Positions 43,361-52,721 of a stretch of 62,115 nucleotides of DNA are shown piece after piece. Below the pieces are notes generated by a model, which saw nothing but the letters and a program-made list of their open reading frames with translations, had not been told where the DNA came from and ran no database searches. Numbering within the stretch: the stretch's first letter is position 1; the number at the start of each line of letters is the position of its first letter. The stretch lies in assembly GCF_006538885.1 (NCBI RefSeq), contig NZ_BJLY01000006.1, positions 1 to 62,115 of the forward strand. Reading direction: 5' to 3'. Position numbers and translations under genes: made by a program. This DNA is from Gluconobacter roseus NBRC 3990 (GTDB lineage: Bacteria; Pseudomonadota; Alphaproteobacteria; Acetobacterales; Acetobacteraceae).

Positions 43361-45331
43361 ATGGCCGACACGCAGGCAGAGAATAGCCAGGAACTGCTCA
43401 TCGCCGAGCGGTATCTGATCAGCCTGGACCGGAAACAGCCTGATCTGGGCGGTTGCGCGACCTATAGCGCGCAGGACACGACGGCGGCCGGAACGTCTTA
43501 TCTCGGTCTTGCGCCTTTCGCGCCATCTGCCCGTCTTTCGGAGATCATGTTCTTTCGCCATGAAAGCGTGATCCCGATCCATACCCATGAATATGCCAAA
43601 GGGGCTTTGTGGCTGCTCTGTCCGCATCCTCCTGGCCCATCGCTTGCGGAATTCCTTGGTCTTTGGACGGAAAGCCAGCTGATTGATGGCGTTATCCGTC
43701 CACTCGCTTCCCTTCTTCAGAATCTGGAAGCGGCAAGACTGACCTGCCGCAGTATCCGGCCCGACAATTTGTTTGTCGGACAGGGATTGCACAAGGTCGT
43801 TCTCGGGCCACTGGGAGTCAGCGCGCCAGCTGCAAAACAGCCTGTTCTTTTCGAGCCTCTGTCCTCAGCCGTCTGCCGCCCGTCCGCCCGGGGGGAGGGG
43901 ACAATTGACGATGACATCTTCTCCCTGGGTGTCATCATCCTTGCGCTTGCTATCGGAAAACTTCCTCTGGAAGGCCTGTCCGACATGGATATTCTCAAAC
44001 GGCGTTTTGAAGTCGGAACGCCTACAGCCTACATGGATGGCCAGAATATTCCCGTCGGCCTGCGCTCAGTTCTGACGGCGATGCTGTCCGATGATCCGGC
44101 CAGCCGACCTTCTCCACGTGACTTGGTCACGATTGCACCCAGCAAGCTCTTTACGGTTCGCCCGGAGATACCGGCGCGTGTTCCGCTCATGATCGGGGGG
44201 AATGCTGTTTATACCCCGCAGGCTCTTGCCTGGTATGCCGGACGCCATCCTGCAGAGTTCTCCGGACTTTTGCAGAGGAAAATTGTCAGCGACTGGCTGC
44301 ATCGCGAACTTGAGCTTTCCGTCATGGCGAGCCTGATTGAACAGGCCAGTGCCTCGTTCCTTCCTGCAGGCGGAAGCAAGGCGGTCGATCCGGCGACAAT
44401 GGTTATTACGCATGCGATTTCCGTTCTTGATCCAGCAGCGCCGATGTTCTGGGGTGGCTTGTGGTTCTGGCCCGAGGCCCTCCCGCAGATGCTGGCCCAG
44501 GCAACGGTGCAGCCTGTCATCCCGGATGATGAACGGATGGTACGCAATATCCTCAGCTTCATGTCGGGAAACCCGGATGCCTTCATGTGGGGGCATCTGC
44601 CCAAGCAGCAGGGTCAGCAGATAGCGGCGCTGTCCGTGGCCGCGCGGCGCATGGGCGGCAAAGGAGGTGAACTGGTCAGGCGGTTCCCCTACGACATGAA
44701 CAGCTTTCTTCCCTGCCTTTCGAAAAGATGTCTGGAAGAACGGATTTCCCTCCCCGAAGGACTGCTACAGTGGCTGAACCGCCATGTCGGAGTGGAGGAT
44801 CTGCCTGACGAGATGCTCGGACGAGCCGGCTTTCTTGACGAGCAGATGCGCGCGTTCCTCGAATCAAACTGCTCCCGGCAGGGAATCATTCCCCTCTCGC
44901 AGTCGCAGAAAGCCGGATTGCCGCCTTGGCTGGCAGATCTCACTCTGCTTGCCGCCGTACAGAGAAAGTTTGACAAGGCGCCACTCAGTTTTCTGGCGCA
45001 ACGGGCTTTGCCTCTGCTGGAGACAGAACTGCGCCAGTGGCGGAGCAAGACCTCCCGAACCCGGCGTCGCGCGCGTCTGGGTAAGGCAGCGGATGACGGG
45101 AATCTGGGAAAGTTCCTCGCCACCGTCAACGACCCGACCGGCCTCCGGCTGGACCAGCGACAGGCTCAGGAGGCCGAGGCCGAGATCAGCAATCTCATGC
45201 GTGTTCTGGATGAGGCTCCCGAACGCAAGGCCGCCGCCGATCGTGAAGCGCGTAATTCCGGAGAATTTTTCTCACTCCTGACAGGTATTGCGGTCGCGAT
45301 GGCAAGTATCTGGCTGGAATTCTGTCGATGA
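43361..45331 (+). CDS. membrane-anchored pseudokinase-like protein
   Basis: A 656-residue protein with a degenerate Ser/Thr-kinase-like fold in its first 270 residues. CRSIRPDNLFVG (129-140) stands where active kinases have HRDxxxxN. LGPLG (148-152) replaces DFG, and no ATP-binding Lys is apparent. DDDIFSLGVIIL (183-194) corresponds to the kinase helix-F region (DIYSLG), and a DPASRPSP motif lies at about 247. The middle third is helical, with no family I can name. A hydrophobic segment at about 635-653 may anchor the C-terminus. I recall related uncharacterised proteins in other Rhodospirillales. The next gene encodes a membrane protein 10 bases downstream. Confidence 0.7.
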   Translation: MADTQAENSQELLIAERYLISLDRKQPDLGGCATYSAQDTTAAGTSYLGLAPFAPSARLSEIMFFRHESVIPIHTHEYAKGALWLLCPHPPGPSLAEFLGLWTESQLIDGVIRPLASLLQNLEAARLTCRSIRPDNLFVGQGLHKVVLGPLGVSAPAAKQPVLFEPLSSAVCRPSARGEGTIDDDIFSLGVIILALAIGKLPLEGLSDMDILKRRFEVGTPTAYMDGQNIPVGLRSVLTAMLSDDPASRPSPRDLVTIAPSKLFTVRPEIPARVPLMIGGNAVYTPQALAWYAGRHPAEFSGLLQRKIVSDWLHRELELSVMASLIEQASASFLPAGGSKAVDPATMVITHAISVLDPAAPMFWGGLWFWPEALPQMLAQATVQPVIPDDERMVRNILSFMSGNPDAFMWGHLPKQQGQQIAALSVAARRMGGKGGELVRRFPYDMNSFLPCLSKRCLEERISLPEGLLQWLNRHVGVEDLPDEMLGRAGFLDEQMRAFLESNCSRQGIIPLSQSQKAGLPPWLADLTLLAAVQRKFDKAPLSFLAQRALPLLETELRQWRSKTSRTRRRARLGKAADDGNLGKFLATVNDPTGLRLDQRQAQEAEAEISNLMRVLDEAPERKAAADREARNSGEFFSLLTGIAVAMASIWLEFCR

Positions 45332-45340
45332 GGAATATCC

Positions 45341-45811
45341 ATGGCATCCGTTAGGCAGGCAGAGCAGGGGTCTCTTCGTGCCCCGGGATTTCGCTGGTGG
45401 CATGGGATCATCATCGGCCTGCTGCTCTCCTATGTTCCAGGAAGCCTGCTGGTTGCAGGCGTGTTGCTCCTGCCATTGGTGGCGCTGAAACTGGTTGATC
45501 CCAATGCCGATGGTCAGCGCATCATGATCGTCCTGTTTTATGTCGGGGCCGCTATGGTTCACCCCCTGCATGAAGCCTGGGCCGCAAACGGTGACTGGGA
45601 AACCTGCATCGCTCAAATCACGCAGCCCGTTACTCTCGCACTCGATTGGCTGGCCGCAGGTGCGGCGTGGCTGGTTGCGGAAGCTTCAGCTATCGGGGGC
45701 AGGCTTTGGAACGCAGATGTTGCAAGACGTGAGCGCAAATCCATTGAAAAGCGCATCGCCTATCTTCAGGAAGAATGGATGTCTTCAGATGAAGATGCTC
45801 CTGCCAGCTGA
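45341..45811 (+). CDS. membrane protein paired with the pseudokinase
   Basis: A 156-residue protein starting 10 bases after the pseudokinase stop. It has hydrophobic segments at about 20-50 (HGIIIGLLLSYVPGSLLVAGVLLLPLVAL), 60-75 and 95-112, and an Arg/Lys/Glu-rich cytoplasmic tail (RRERKSIEKRIAYLQEEWM) that looks like a short coiled coil. Family not recognised. A ten-pair hairpin ends the operon. Spacing makes it very likely that the two proteins act together. Confidence 0.65.
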   Translation: MASVRQAEQGSLRAPGFRWWHGIIIGLLLSYVPGSLLVAGVLLLPLVALKLVDPNADGQRIMIVLFYVGAAMVHPLHEAWAANGDWETCIAQITQPVTLALDWLAAGAAWLVAEASAIGGRLWNADVARRERKSIEKRIAYLQEEWMSSDEDAPAS

Positions 45812-45846
45812 GGATTTTTCAGACTGGCAGGAGAGCGACTTTTATT
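45798..45846 (+). terminator. long hairpin ending the pseudokinase operon
   Basis: Perfect ten-pair stem CTCCTGCCAG (45798-45807) with CTGGCAGGAG (45824-45833), inner CTGA/TCAG pairs, then TTTTATT. It overlaps the stop codon of the membrane-protein gene and separates it from convergent ftsY. Confidence 0.7.
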
Positions 45847-46801
45847 CCGATGGTGTGTCTTCTGATGAGGTTTCCATCAGTCTGGATGCAAGGTCGTTGG
45901 TCCCCCCGACCAGACCCTTTGCATATTCCTGAGCCGAGAACGGGCGCAGGTCCTCGGCCTGTTCGCCGACACCAACCATGTGGACAGGCAGTTTGAACTG
46001 TTCCGCCAGCGCCACGACAATACCGCCGCGCGCAGATCCATCCAGCTTGGTCACGATCAGACCCGTCACATTAACCAGTTCCCGGAAGACACGGACCTGT
46101 TCGATAGCGTTCTGACCGGTCGTTGCGTCTAGCACCAAGAGAACGGAGTGGGGTGCTGTTTCGTCGAACTTCCGCATGACGCGGATGATCTTGGCAAGCT
46201 CCTCCATCAGCGCGCCCTTGTTGTGCAGGCGTCCGGCGGTGTCGATCAGGAGCAGATCGGTTCCGGCTTCCGTGGCGCGCTTGAGGCCGTCATAGGCCAG
46301 ACCCGCAGCATCAGCACCATGCTTGCCGGCGATGACGGGTACGTTGGCGCGCTTGCCCCAGACTTCGAGCTGTTCGACGGCAGCGGCACGGAACGTGTCG
46401 CCAGCCACCAGCATCACGGATTTGCCTTCTTCCGTGTAATGGCGGGCCATCTTGCCGATCGTGGTGGTCTTGCCGACACCGTTGACGCCGACAACCAGAA
46501 CGACATGGGGTTTCTTCTTCGGGTCGGGCTCGAAGGGAATGGCTACGGGTTCGAGAACGCGGGCGATTTCGGTTGCGAGGGTCTCGCGGATTTCGTCGCT
46601 GGTGACGTCCTTGCCAAAGCGCGTGCTGCGGAAGTTCTCGATGACGCGCTCGGCCACGACCGGCCCGAGGTCAGCTGCAATCAGCTCGTCCTCGAGCTCT
46701 TCAAGAGCTGTTTCATCCAGCTTGCGATGCGTGAAGACGGCGCCGAGACGCGAGCTCGACCGCGAAAGACCCTGTTTGAGTCGTGAGAAAAATCCAGCCA
46801 T
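45842..46801 (-). CDS. ftsY: signal recognition particle receptor FtsY
   Basis: A 319-residue SRP receptor GTPase that docks ribosome-SRP complexes at the inner membrane. It has N and G domains: GVNGVGKTTTIGKMA (G1), DTFRAAAVEQLEVW, DTAGRLHNK (G3) and TKLDGSARGG (G4). The long acidic A domain of E. coli FtsY is absent; an N-terminal basic amphipathic helix (MAGFFSRLKQGLSRSS) would bind the membrane. This is the usual alphaproteobacterial form. mtaB lies 60 bases upstream on the same strand. Confidence 0.97.
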   Translation of the reverse strand: MAGFFSRLKQGLSRSSSRLGAVFTHRKLDETALEELEDELIAADLGPVVAERVIENFRSTRFGKDVTSDEIRETLATEIARVLEPVAIPFEPDPKKKPHVVLVVGVNGVGKTTTIGKMARHYTEEGKSVMLVAGDTFRAAAVEQLEVWGKRANVPVIAGKHGADAAGLAYDGLKRATEAGTDLLLIDTAGRLHNKGALMEELAKIIRVMRKFDETAPHSVLLVLDATTGQNAIEQVRVFRELVNVTGLIVTKLDGSARGGIVVALAEQFKLPVHMVGVGEQAEDLRPFSAQEYAKGLVGGTNDLASRLMETSSEDTPSE

Positions 46802-46861
46802 GCATGGGAGTTCGGACAGGTCGGGCCGAACGTCAAGGGCATAGGAAGATCTGAACGCGTT

Positions 46862-48064
46862 TCAGCTGCGGATTTCGGCCAGGAGTGTTCCGTTTTCCAG
46901 TCCCGTGGCGCGAACGGGCACGAAACTGCCCCGGATTGGCGCAGGCGAGGTTCCGGTCAGGCGGACGGCGGCAAATTCCGGCGAATGGCCGCGATCCGGC
47001 GTCTCGGCCAGAATATCGAACTCGGTACCGATCAGACGCTGCAGGAAACGGTCACGGTTTGCTTCGCCGATGTCGCGCAGACAGGCCGCGCGTTTCTGAC
47101 GTTCGGCATTGGGAACGGCCGGCATGCGGGCGGCGGGCGTTCCGGGGCGTTCGCTGTAAGGGAAGACATGCAGGAAGGGGATCTGCTGCTCTTCGATAAA
47201 GGCTCGGGTTTCCTCGAACAGGGCATCCGTTTCCGTGGGAAAGCCCGCGATCAGATCGGCACCAACGCCTGTCTCCGGGCGTATGGACCGGACGCGGCGC
47301 AGTGTTGCTGCGACCCCGGTCGTATCATGGCGGCGCTTCATGCGCTTGAGAATGAGATCCGATCCGGCCTGAAGGGAGAGGTGCAGATGCGGCATCAGGC
47401 GGGGCTCGTTTTCCAGAAGCCACCACAAATCTGCGTCCCCGGTTTGTGCATCGAGAATGACAGGGTCGATGGAAGACAGGCGCAGTCGCCGCACGCCGTC
47501 CACGCGGCGCAGCAGTTCACGACATAACGCGCCTAGTCCCTTGCCCTCGGCCCCCTGCCATGAGGCGATGTCCACACCGGTCAGGACGATTTCCTGATGC
47601 CCGGCTTCGACAAGCGCTTCGGCGCGCGCAATGGCGTCTTCAACAGGGGTAGAGCGGGAGTCTCCGCGGCCATACGGAATGATGCAGAAAGTGCAGCGGT
47701 GATCGCAGCCCTGCTGGACCTGAAGGAGGGCGCGGGCATGACGGGATGGCGGCAGGCCCGCGCTGGTGTCACCCCAGATGGCGGGCTTGAGCTTGTCTTC
47801 GTTGGGCACAACGCGAACAACGCCCGGCAGCGCGGTCCAGCGATCAGGGGCGATATCGGAAGCGCAGCCCGTCACGACGATCTTCGCATCCGGATTCTCG
47901 CGATGCGCGCGGCGGATGGCCTGCCGGGCCTGTCGCTCGGCCGTAGTCGTCACGGCGCAGGTATTGACGATGATCGTGTCGTCCTGCCCGCGCGCGTGAT
48001 GGGCCATGCCGTCGCTCTCATGGGCGTTGAGGCGGCAACCGAATGTCAGGACCGAGGCGCTCAC
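46862..48064 (-). CDS. mtaB: tRNA t6A37 methylthiotransferase
   Basis: A 400-residue radical-SAM methylthiotransferase converting t6A to ms2t6A at position 37 of tRNAs. I start it at the GTG at 48064, which overlaps the dapF stop (GTGA) and begins [13 protein letters not shown]; no better ATG is available. N-terminal cluster cysteines are in FGCRLN, NTCAV and TGCASD. The radical-SAM motif is CDHRCTFC. Length is slightly short because the TRAM region is reduced. It is in an operon dapF-mtaB-ftsY. Confidence 0.92.
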   Translation of the reverse strand: MSASVLTFGCRLNAHESDGMAHHARGQDDTIIVNTCAVTTTAERQARQAIRRAHRENPDAKIVVTGCASDIAPDRWTALPGVVRVVPNEDKLKPAIWGDTSAGLPPSRHARALLQVQQGCDHRCTFCIIPYGRGDSRSTPVEDAIARAEALVEAGHQEIVLTGVDIASWQGAEGKGLGALCRELLRRVDGVRRLRLSSIDPVILDAQTGDADLWWLLENEPRLMPHLHLSLQAGSDLILKRMKRRHDTTGVAATLRRVRSIRPETGVGADLIAGFPTETDALFEETRAFIEEQQIPFLHVFPYSERPGTPAARMPAVPNAERQKRAACLRDIGEANRDRFLQRLIGTEFDILAETPDRGHSPEFAAVRLTGTSPAPIRGSFVPVRATGLENGTLLAEIRS

Positions 48065-48834
48065 GCGGTCGTCCCGTGGAAGACCGTGACAGCGGGGCCT
48101 GTCATGAGAACATGTTCGTCTTCGCGCCATGTAATACGCAGGTCTCCGCCATCCATCGTGACCGTGCAGGTCCGTTCCGTCAGGCCGCGGCGGACGGCAT
48201 TTACGACCGCCGCACAGGCCCCCGACCCGCAGGCGAGCGTCAGTCCTGCGCCGCGTTCCCAGACGCGCAAACGCATATGTGTTGGGGAGAGGATCTGCGC
48301 GAAACCGATATTGGCGCGTTGCGGGAACAGCGGGTCCCGTTCGAGGTCCGGTCCCAGCGCCTCCGCGCGGAAAGCGTCACCGAACAGCGTGGCGTGCGGA
48401 TTGCCCATCGAGCAGGCAGCCGCATCATGCAGTGGCAGATGCAGCGTGTCACAGGCGCGGGACAGCGGCACGTCCTGCCAGTCCAGTCGTGGCGTGCCCA
48501 TATCGACCGTGAAGAGATCGCCATCCTGTGCCGTGGGGAGAAGGCCGGCCGCCGTCTGGAGCGTCGGAGCGTTGCCGACGAACTTCGCCACGCAGCGCGA
48601 TGCGTTGCCGCAGGCCCCGGCTTCCGAACCGTCCGGATTGAAGAAGCGGACATGCACGTCTGCCCCTGCCAGTGTCGGGGCTGTCAGCAGGACAAGCTGG
48701 TCGCAGCCGATTCCGAAGCGCCGGTCGCACAGATGGCGGATCGTCGCAGTATCAAGGGCGGGATCGTTCTGGCGGCCGTCGATCACGACGAAATCGTTGC
48801 CCAGACCGTGCATTTTCGTGAAGGAGAGGGTCAT
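48061..48834 (-). CDS. dapF: diaminopimelate epimerase
   Basis: A 257-residue cofactor-independent epimerase making meso-diaminopimelate for lysine and peptidoglycan. I start it at 48834 ([15 protein letters not shown]), which matches the family start; 16 earlier codons are open but unlikely. The two catalytic cysteines are Cys75 (GACGNASRC) and Cys202 (LACGSGACA). First gene of the dapF-mtaB-ftsY operon and divergent from the methyltransferase gene. Confidence 0.96.
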   Translation of the reverse strand: MTLSFTKMHGLGNDFVVIDGRQNDPALDTATIRHLCDRRFGIGCDQLVLLTAPTLAGADVHVRFFNPDGSEAGACGNASRCVAKFVGNAPTLQTAAGLLPTAQDGDLFTVDMGTPRLDWQDVPLSRACDTLHLPLHDAAACSMGNPHATLFGDAFRAEALGPDLERDPLFPQRANIGFAQILSPTHMRLRVWERGAGLTLACGSGACAAVVNAVRRGLTERTCTVTMDGGDLRITWREDEHVLMTGPAVTVFHGTTA

Positions 48835-48918
48835 GATGGCGCCTCTCATAAAGCATCCCGCGGGTTGACGCACGGGGAACATGCCCTCATTTCGGCTGCT
48901 GGATCAGAAGGAGTGGAC

Positions 48919-49569
48919 ATGAGCGGCCCGGAACAGCTTGAAGGAATGCATGCAGCGGCGTTCACGCGCGCCAACAGCGAGCCCGACACGATTTTCTATG
49001 CCCAGCGCGTGCCGGATTCGCTGATGGATATGGGCGCGCGGACAGCCGTGACGGCTCTGTATCAGACGGCCTTGCCGGTCGGTGGAGCGGTGCTGGATCT
49101 GATGGCAGGCGCGCTCAGCCATTATCCCCAGGAAGCGACGTTCCAGCGTGTGGTCGGGCTCGGGATCTCCAAAAGTGCCCTGGATTCCAATCCCGTTCTG
49201 GGCGAGCGGGTCGTGCAGGATCTCAATGAAGTCACGATGCTGCCGTTCGACGATGACAGCTTCGATGCCGTGACGTTGTGCGACGGGTTGGCCTATCTGA
49301 CGCAGCCGCTGGCCGTACTGACGGAAGCCGTGCGTGTCCTCAAGCCCGGCGCACCGCTAATCCTGACGTTTTCCGACCAGTTCCATGCGGCGAAGGCCGT
49401 GGCGATCTGGCAGGCGCTTGAGCCGGCGGATCGGGTGCGTCTGGCCAGTGTGCTGATGTCCCGCGCCGGGCTGGCCGAACTGGATACGGGCGAGGTCGTG
49501 CCGCCCGAGGACCTCACGGCATGGCGCGATACGGTGCATGCGGTGATCGGGCGCAAGCCGAGGAACTGA
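48919..49569 (+). CDS. SAM-dependent methyltransferase-like protein
   Basis: A 216-residue class I methyltransferase-like protein. The ATG at 48919 has AGGAG 7 bases upstream. The SAM-binding region is VLDLMAGALSHYP (about 58-70), with an acidic loop at VVQDLNEVTMLPFDDDSFDAVTLCDG split over about 97-121, and VLKPGAPLILTFS near 145. The glycine loop is degenerate (DLMAGALS rather than DxGxGxG), so activity is uncertain. Substrate unknown. Confidence 0.78.
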   Translation: MSGPEQLEGMHAAAFTRANSEPDTIFYAQRVPDSLMDMGARTAVTALYQTALPVGGAVLDLMAGALSHYPQEATFQRVVGLGISKSALDSNPVLGERVVQDLNEVTMLPFDDDSFDAVTLCDGLAYLTQPLAVLTEAVRVLKPGAPLILTFSDQFHAAKAVAIWQALEPADRVRLASVLMSRAGLAELDTGEVVPPEDLTAWRDTVHAVIGRKPRN

Positions 49570-49731
49570 ACAGGGCAGGGACTGCGTTGCGGGTGCCGGA
49601 CGGAGCGGGAAGAACAAGAAAAAGCCTTCCATACGTTCTTTCTGGCATTTTCGGCTGGAAGTCTTTATGCAGCGGCATTCCAGCCGCCGCATCCTGTCGT
49701 CGGCGTGACGTTTGCCGAGTGTTCATAAAAT

Positions 49732-51543
49732 ATGCCTTTTCCCGATACCCATCCTGCCCTTAAGCGCGCCCTTGAGGCACGTGGCTACGAACAGCTGACT
49801 CCTGTTCAGGAAGCAGTTCTGCAGCCGGGGCTGGACGAGCGCGACCTGCTGGTTTCCGCGCAGACGGGGTCGGGCAAGACCGTCGCCTTCGGCCTGGCCA
49901 TCGCTCCGACCCTGCTCGGAGACGCCGATCGCCTTCCGCCGTCCCCTCAGCCCATGGCGCTTGTGATTGCGCCGACGCGTGAGCTGGCGCTTCAGGTCCA
50001 GTCCGAACTCAAATGGCTTTATGCCGAAACCGGCGCCCGCATCGCGAGCTGCATTGGCGGCACCGATGCCCGCAGTGAAGCCCGTGAGCTGAACCGCGGC
50101 GCCCATATCGTGGTCGGAACCCCCGGCCGTCTGTGCGATCACCTGTCGCGTGGCTCGCTTGACCTGTCTGCCCTGCGCTGCGTCGTGCTCGACGAAGCTG
50201 ATGAGATGCTGGACATGGGCTTCCGCGAGGAGCTGGAGCAGCTTCTCGATGCCGCCCCGGCCGAGCGCCGCACGCTGCTGTTCTCAGCAACGATTGCCCG
50301 TGAGATCGCCTCGCTGGCACGCCGTTACCAGAAGAATGCCGAGCGCATCGACACGGTCTCAGGTGCCAAGCAGCATTCTGACATCACCTATCGCTGCGTC
50401 ATTACGCAGCCGCAGGAAATCGAGCGTTCGCTCGTCAACGTGCTCCGGTTCTACGAGAGCCCGACGGCCATGGTGTTCTGCAACACCCGTATGATGGTCA
50501 ACCAGGTCCAGGCTGCTCTTCTGGAGCGTGGTTTCGCATCCGTCGCCATTTCCGGCGAGATGGGCCAGAACGAGCGCAGCCGTGCGATCGAGAGCCTGCG
50601 TTCCGGTCAGGCCCGTGTCTGCGTTGCGACCGACGTTGCAGCACGCGGCATTGACGTGCCGGCGCTGAGCCTCGTGATCCATGCGAGCATCCCGACGGCT
50701 GCCGAGACCCTGCTGCATCGTTCGGGCCGTACGGGTCGTGCGGGCCGCAAGGGCACCAGCGTGCTGATGGTTCCGCTGAACCAGCGTCGCCGGGCCGAGC
50801 GTCTGCTTCAGATGGCGAAGATTCAGGCCGAATGGGAAGCCGTTCCCACGGCCGACGCCATTGCCGAGCAGGACAAGACGCGCCTGATGCACGATCCGAT
50901 CCTGACGAACGCCGTGGACGACATGTCCGACGAGCTGGTCAACCAGCTGGTCGAGAAATACGACGCCACCAAGCTCGCAGCGGCACTGGTCGGTCTGTAT
51001 CGTGCGCGTCTGCCGAAGGTCGAGCAGATCCGCCCGATGTCCGTCGAGGCTCCGCGCCGTACGGAGCGTGGCGAGCGTGCCCCGCGCGAAGAGCACACCA
51101 TGTCCGGTGAGTGGTTCAAGATGGGCGTTGGTCGCACCGAGCGTGCCGATCCGAAGTGGCTGATCCCGCTGATCTGCCGTCTGGGCGGCGTGCAGAAGCG
51201 CGAGATCGGCAGCATCCGCATCGATCAGGAACAGACCTATTTCCAGATCGCGGATGAGAGCGTGGCCCGCTTCAAGTCCTGCCTCGCCGGTGCAGAAGCT
51301 GACGAAGTGACGATCGAACCGTCTGAAGCCCCTGCCGGTGGCATGGGCCCCCGTGGTCGCAACCCGGGTGAAGGCAAGCGCTTTGGCGGCGGTGGCCGTT
51401 CGGGCGGTGGCTTCAAGGGCGGTCCGCGCGGTGGTGCCGGCGGTGGTTACAAGGGCCGCGGCGGTTCGGGCTATGGTCGCCCGAAGCCCGCAGCCGGTGA
51501 TGGTCCGCGCAGTGACGGTTCGAGCCGCAAGCGCCGTTCCTGA
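49732..51543 (+). CDS. DEAD-box RNA helicase with RGG-like tail
   Basis: A 603-residue ATP-dependent RNA helicase. The motifs are all present: Q motif (LTPVQEAVLQ), I AQTGSGKT (43-50), Ia PTRELALQ, II DEAD (154-157), III SAT, and VI HRSGRTGRAGR. After the helicase core there is a CsdA/DbpA-type RNA-binding domain (about 460-535) and a Gly/Arg/Lys-rich tail (about 540-603) that would bind RNA loosely. It resembles DeaD/CsdA, used in ribosome assembly and mRNA turnover, especially in the cold. A 160-base leader precedes it. Confidence 0.93.
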   Translation: MPFPDTHPALKRALEARGYEQLTPVQEAVLQPGLDERDLLVSAQTGSGKTVAFGLAIAPTLLGDADRLPPSPQPMALVIAPTRELALQVQSELKWLYAETGARIASCIGGTDARSEARELNRGAHIVVGTPGRLCDHLSRGSLDLSALRCVVLDEADEMLDMGFREELEQLLDAAPAERRTLLFSATIAREIASLARRYQKNAERIDTVSGAKQHSDITYRCVITQPQEIERSLVNVLRFYESPTAMVFCNTRMMVNQVQAALLERGFASVAISGEMGQNERSRAIESLRSGQARVCVATDVAARGIDVPALSLVIHASIPTAAETLLHRSGRTGRAGRKGTSVLMVPLNQRRRAERLLQMAKIQAEWEAVPTADAIAEQDKTRLMHDPILTNAVDDMSDELVNQLVEKYDATKLAAALVGLYRARLPKVEQIRPMSVEAPRRTERGERAPREEHTMSGEWFKMGVGRTERADPKWLIPLICRLGGVQKREIGSIRIDQEQTYFQIADESVARFKSCLAGAEADEVTIEPSEAPAGGMGPRGRNPGEGKRFGGGGRSGGGFKGGPRGGAGGGYKGRGGSGYGRPKPAAGDGPRSDGSSRKRRS

Positions 51544-51563
51544 TCCGTCTTTCAGGATCTGAG

Positions 51564-51608
51564 AAACAGAACCCCGCCGGAGCAGGTCTCCGGCGGGGTT
51601 CTGTTTTT
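51564..51608 (+). terminator. strong bidirectional terminator
   Basis: AACAGAACCCCGCCGGAG pairs with CTCCGGCGGGGTTCTGTT across a short loop and is followed by a T-run. It ends the helicase transcript and the convergent GT61 transcript. Confidence 0.95.
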
Positions 51609-51609
51609 T

Positions 51610-52713
51610 TCAGGCGTTGGGCAGGAGGGCTACCAGTTCGCGGACACGGTCCAGAATTTCCCCGACCGGAAGCGGGATGGCGGCATCGTCCGTATGATTT
51701 TCCTGCACGGCCCCTGTCTCGAACACATCCGCCCAGTATTTCAGCCCGCCCTGTGTCGCCATGGCGGCAAAGCAGGGGTTGATGTGGTGGGACGGAACGA
51801 GCTCATAAACGAGTGTTCCCGGCTGGCACCAGGCGATATTGGCCATGCCGGCTCCCAGCATTCCCATAACCATCCCGGCGTCGCTGAACAGGCGGATCTG
51901 TTCGGAGAGCGACAGCGTTTCGGGGTGCACGCGCTCGAAGCCAAGTTTTCCCAGCCCTTCCGCCAGTTCGGCTTCATTGGGAACGTGCCGGTTGGCCGAG
52001 CTGCCACGCTCGATATAGAGGCGCCGTCCGGTAGGTTTCATCGCGGCGCCTGCGGCCTGACGCAGCCGGGCATAGGCGGCGCGGGACAGGTCCGAGACAG
52101 CGAAATCGGCGCTGCCATTGACGAAGGTGATGTAGTCGAGGGTTTTGAAGGCGTACTGCCGTCCCTGCTGCAGACGGATATGAGCGTCACCGCTCAGGCC
52201 AAAAAGCTCCAGCGTCTCGAACTGCCACGGATGCATATGTTCGGGTAGGACAAGGCGGACCGGCCTGCCTGCCTGGGACAGGACATGCAGGGTGGGGACC
52301 GTATGGGCAACCCAGTGATAGAAGTTTGAGGCCCAGTGATCGACACAGCTTGCGGTTATGCCTTTGAAAGGCGCACAGCGGATGAGATCCGCAGGACGCA
52401 GCTTCAGGTTACGTACAGCTTCCGGATCCTGGACATAGGCGGTTTCAGTGACCGGATAACCTGCATGCAGCAACGTCATCAGCGACTGGTCCAGAACGAC
52501 GTCACGCAGGGCGTACTGCCGGACCGTGACCGGCATGCTCTCCCAGTCCCGGAACGGATTACGTTCCGGATGGCTCAGGGCAGAGGCGCGGGGCGCGGAA
52601 ACCGGTCGGATGGGACAGGTTTCGAGAACAGTCGTGCTGCGCGCGATCTCCGCCAGACCGGAGGGCCCGGCCGATGGAGAAAAGAGACGCCTGAGACGGG
52701 AAAGAAGCGGCAT
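51610..52713 (-). CDS. family 61 glycosyltransferase (DUF563)
   Basis: A 367-residue glycosyltransferase of the GT61 type, likely building a surface polysaccharide. I start it at 52713 (MPLLSRLRRLFSPS), 8 bases after the PPK2 stop; the frame extends into that gene without a ribosome site. The recognisable part is WASNFYHWVAHTVPTL (about 120-135), followed by RLYIERG and GAGMANIAWCQPGTLVYEL near the C-terminus. Its acceptor and sugar are unknown. The nearest related genes are the exporter pair at 13395-15066. Confidence 0.82.
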   Translation of the reverse strand: MPLLSRLRRLFSPSAGPSGLAEIARSTTVLETCPIRPVSAPRASALSHPERNPFRDWESMPVTVRQYALRDVVLDQSLMTLLHAGYPVTETAYVQDPEAVRNLKLRPADLIRCAPFKGITASCVDHWASNFYHWVAHTVPTLHVLSQAGRPVRLVLPEHMHPWQFETLELFGLSGDAHIRLQQGRQYAFKTLDYITFVNGSADFAVSDLSRAAYARLRQAAGAAMKPTGRRLYIERGSSANRHVPNEAELAEGLGKLGFERVHPETLSLSEQIRLFSDAGMVMGMLGAGMANIAWCQPGTLVYELVPSHHINPCFAAMATQGGLKYWADVFETGAVQENHTDDAAIPLPVGEILDRVRELVALLPNA

Positions 52714-52721
52714 GATCAGGA

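Noticed and set aside
47597-48868. Open frame of 423 codons antisense to mtaB and dapF
   Set aside because: It spans two recognised genes with intact motifs on the opposite strand; composition is not protein-like.
48043-48918. Upstream extension of the methyltransferase frame
   Set aside because: The frame is open back through dapF on the other strand, but the ATG at 48919 has AGGAG and gives a normal methyltransferase length.
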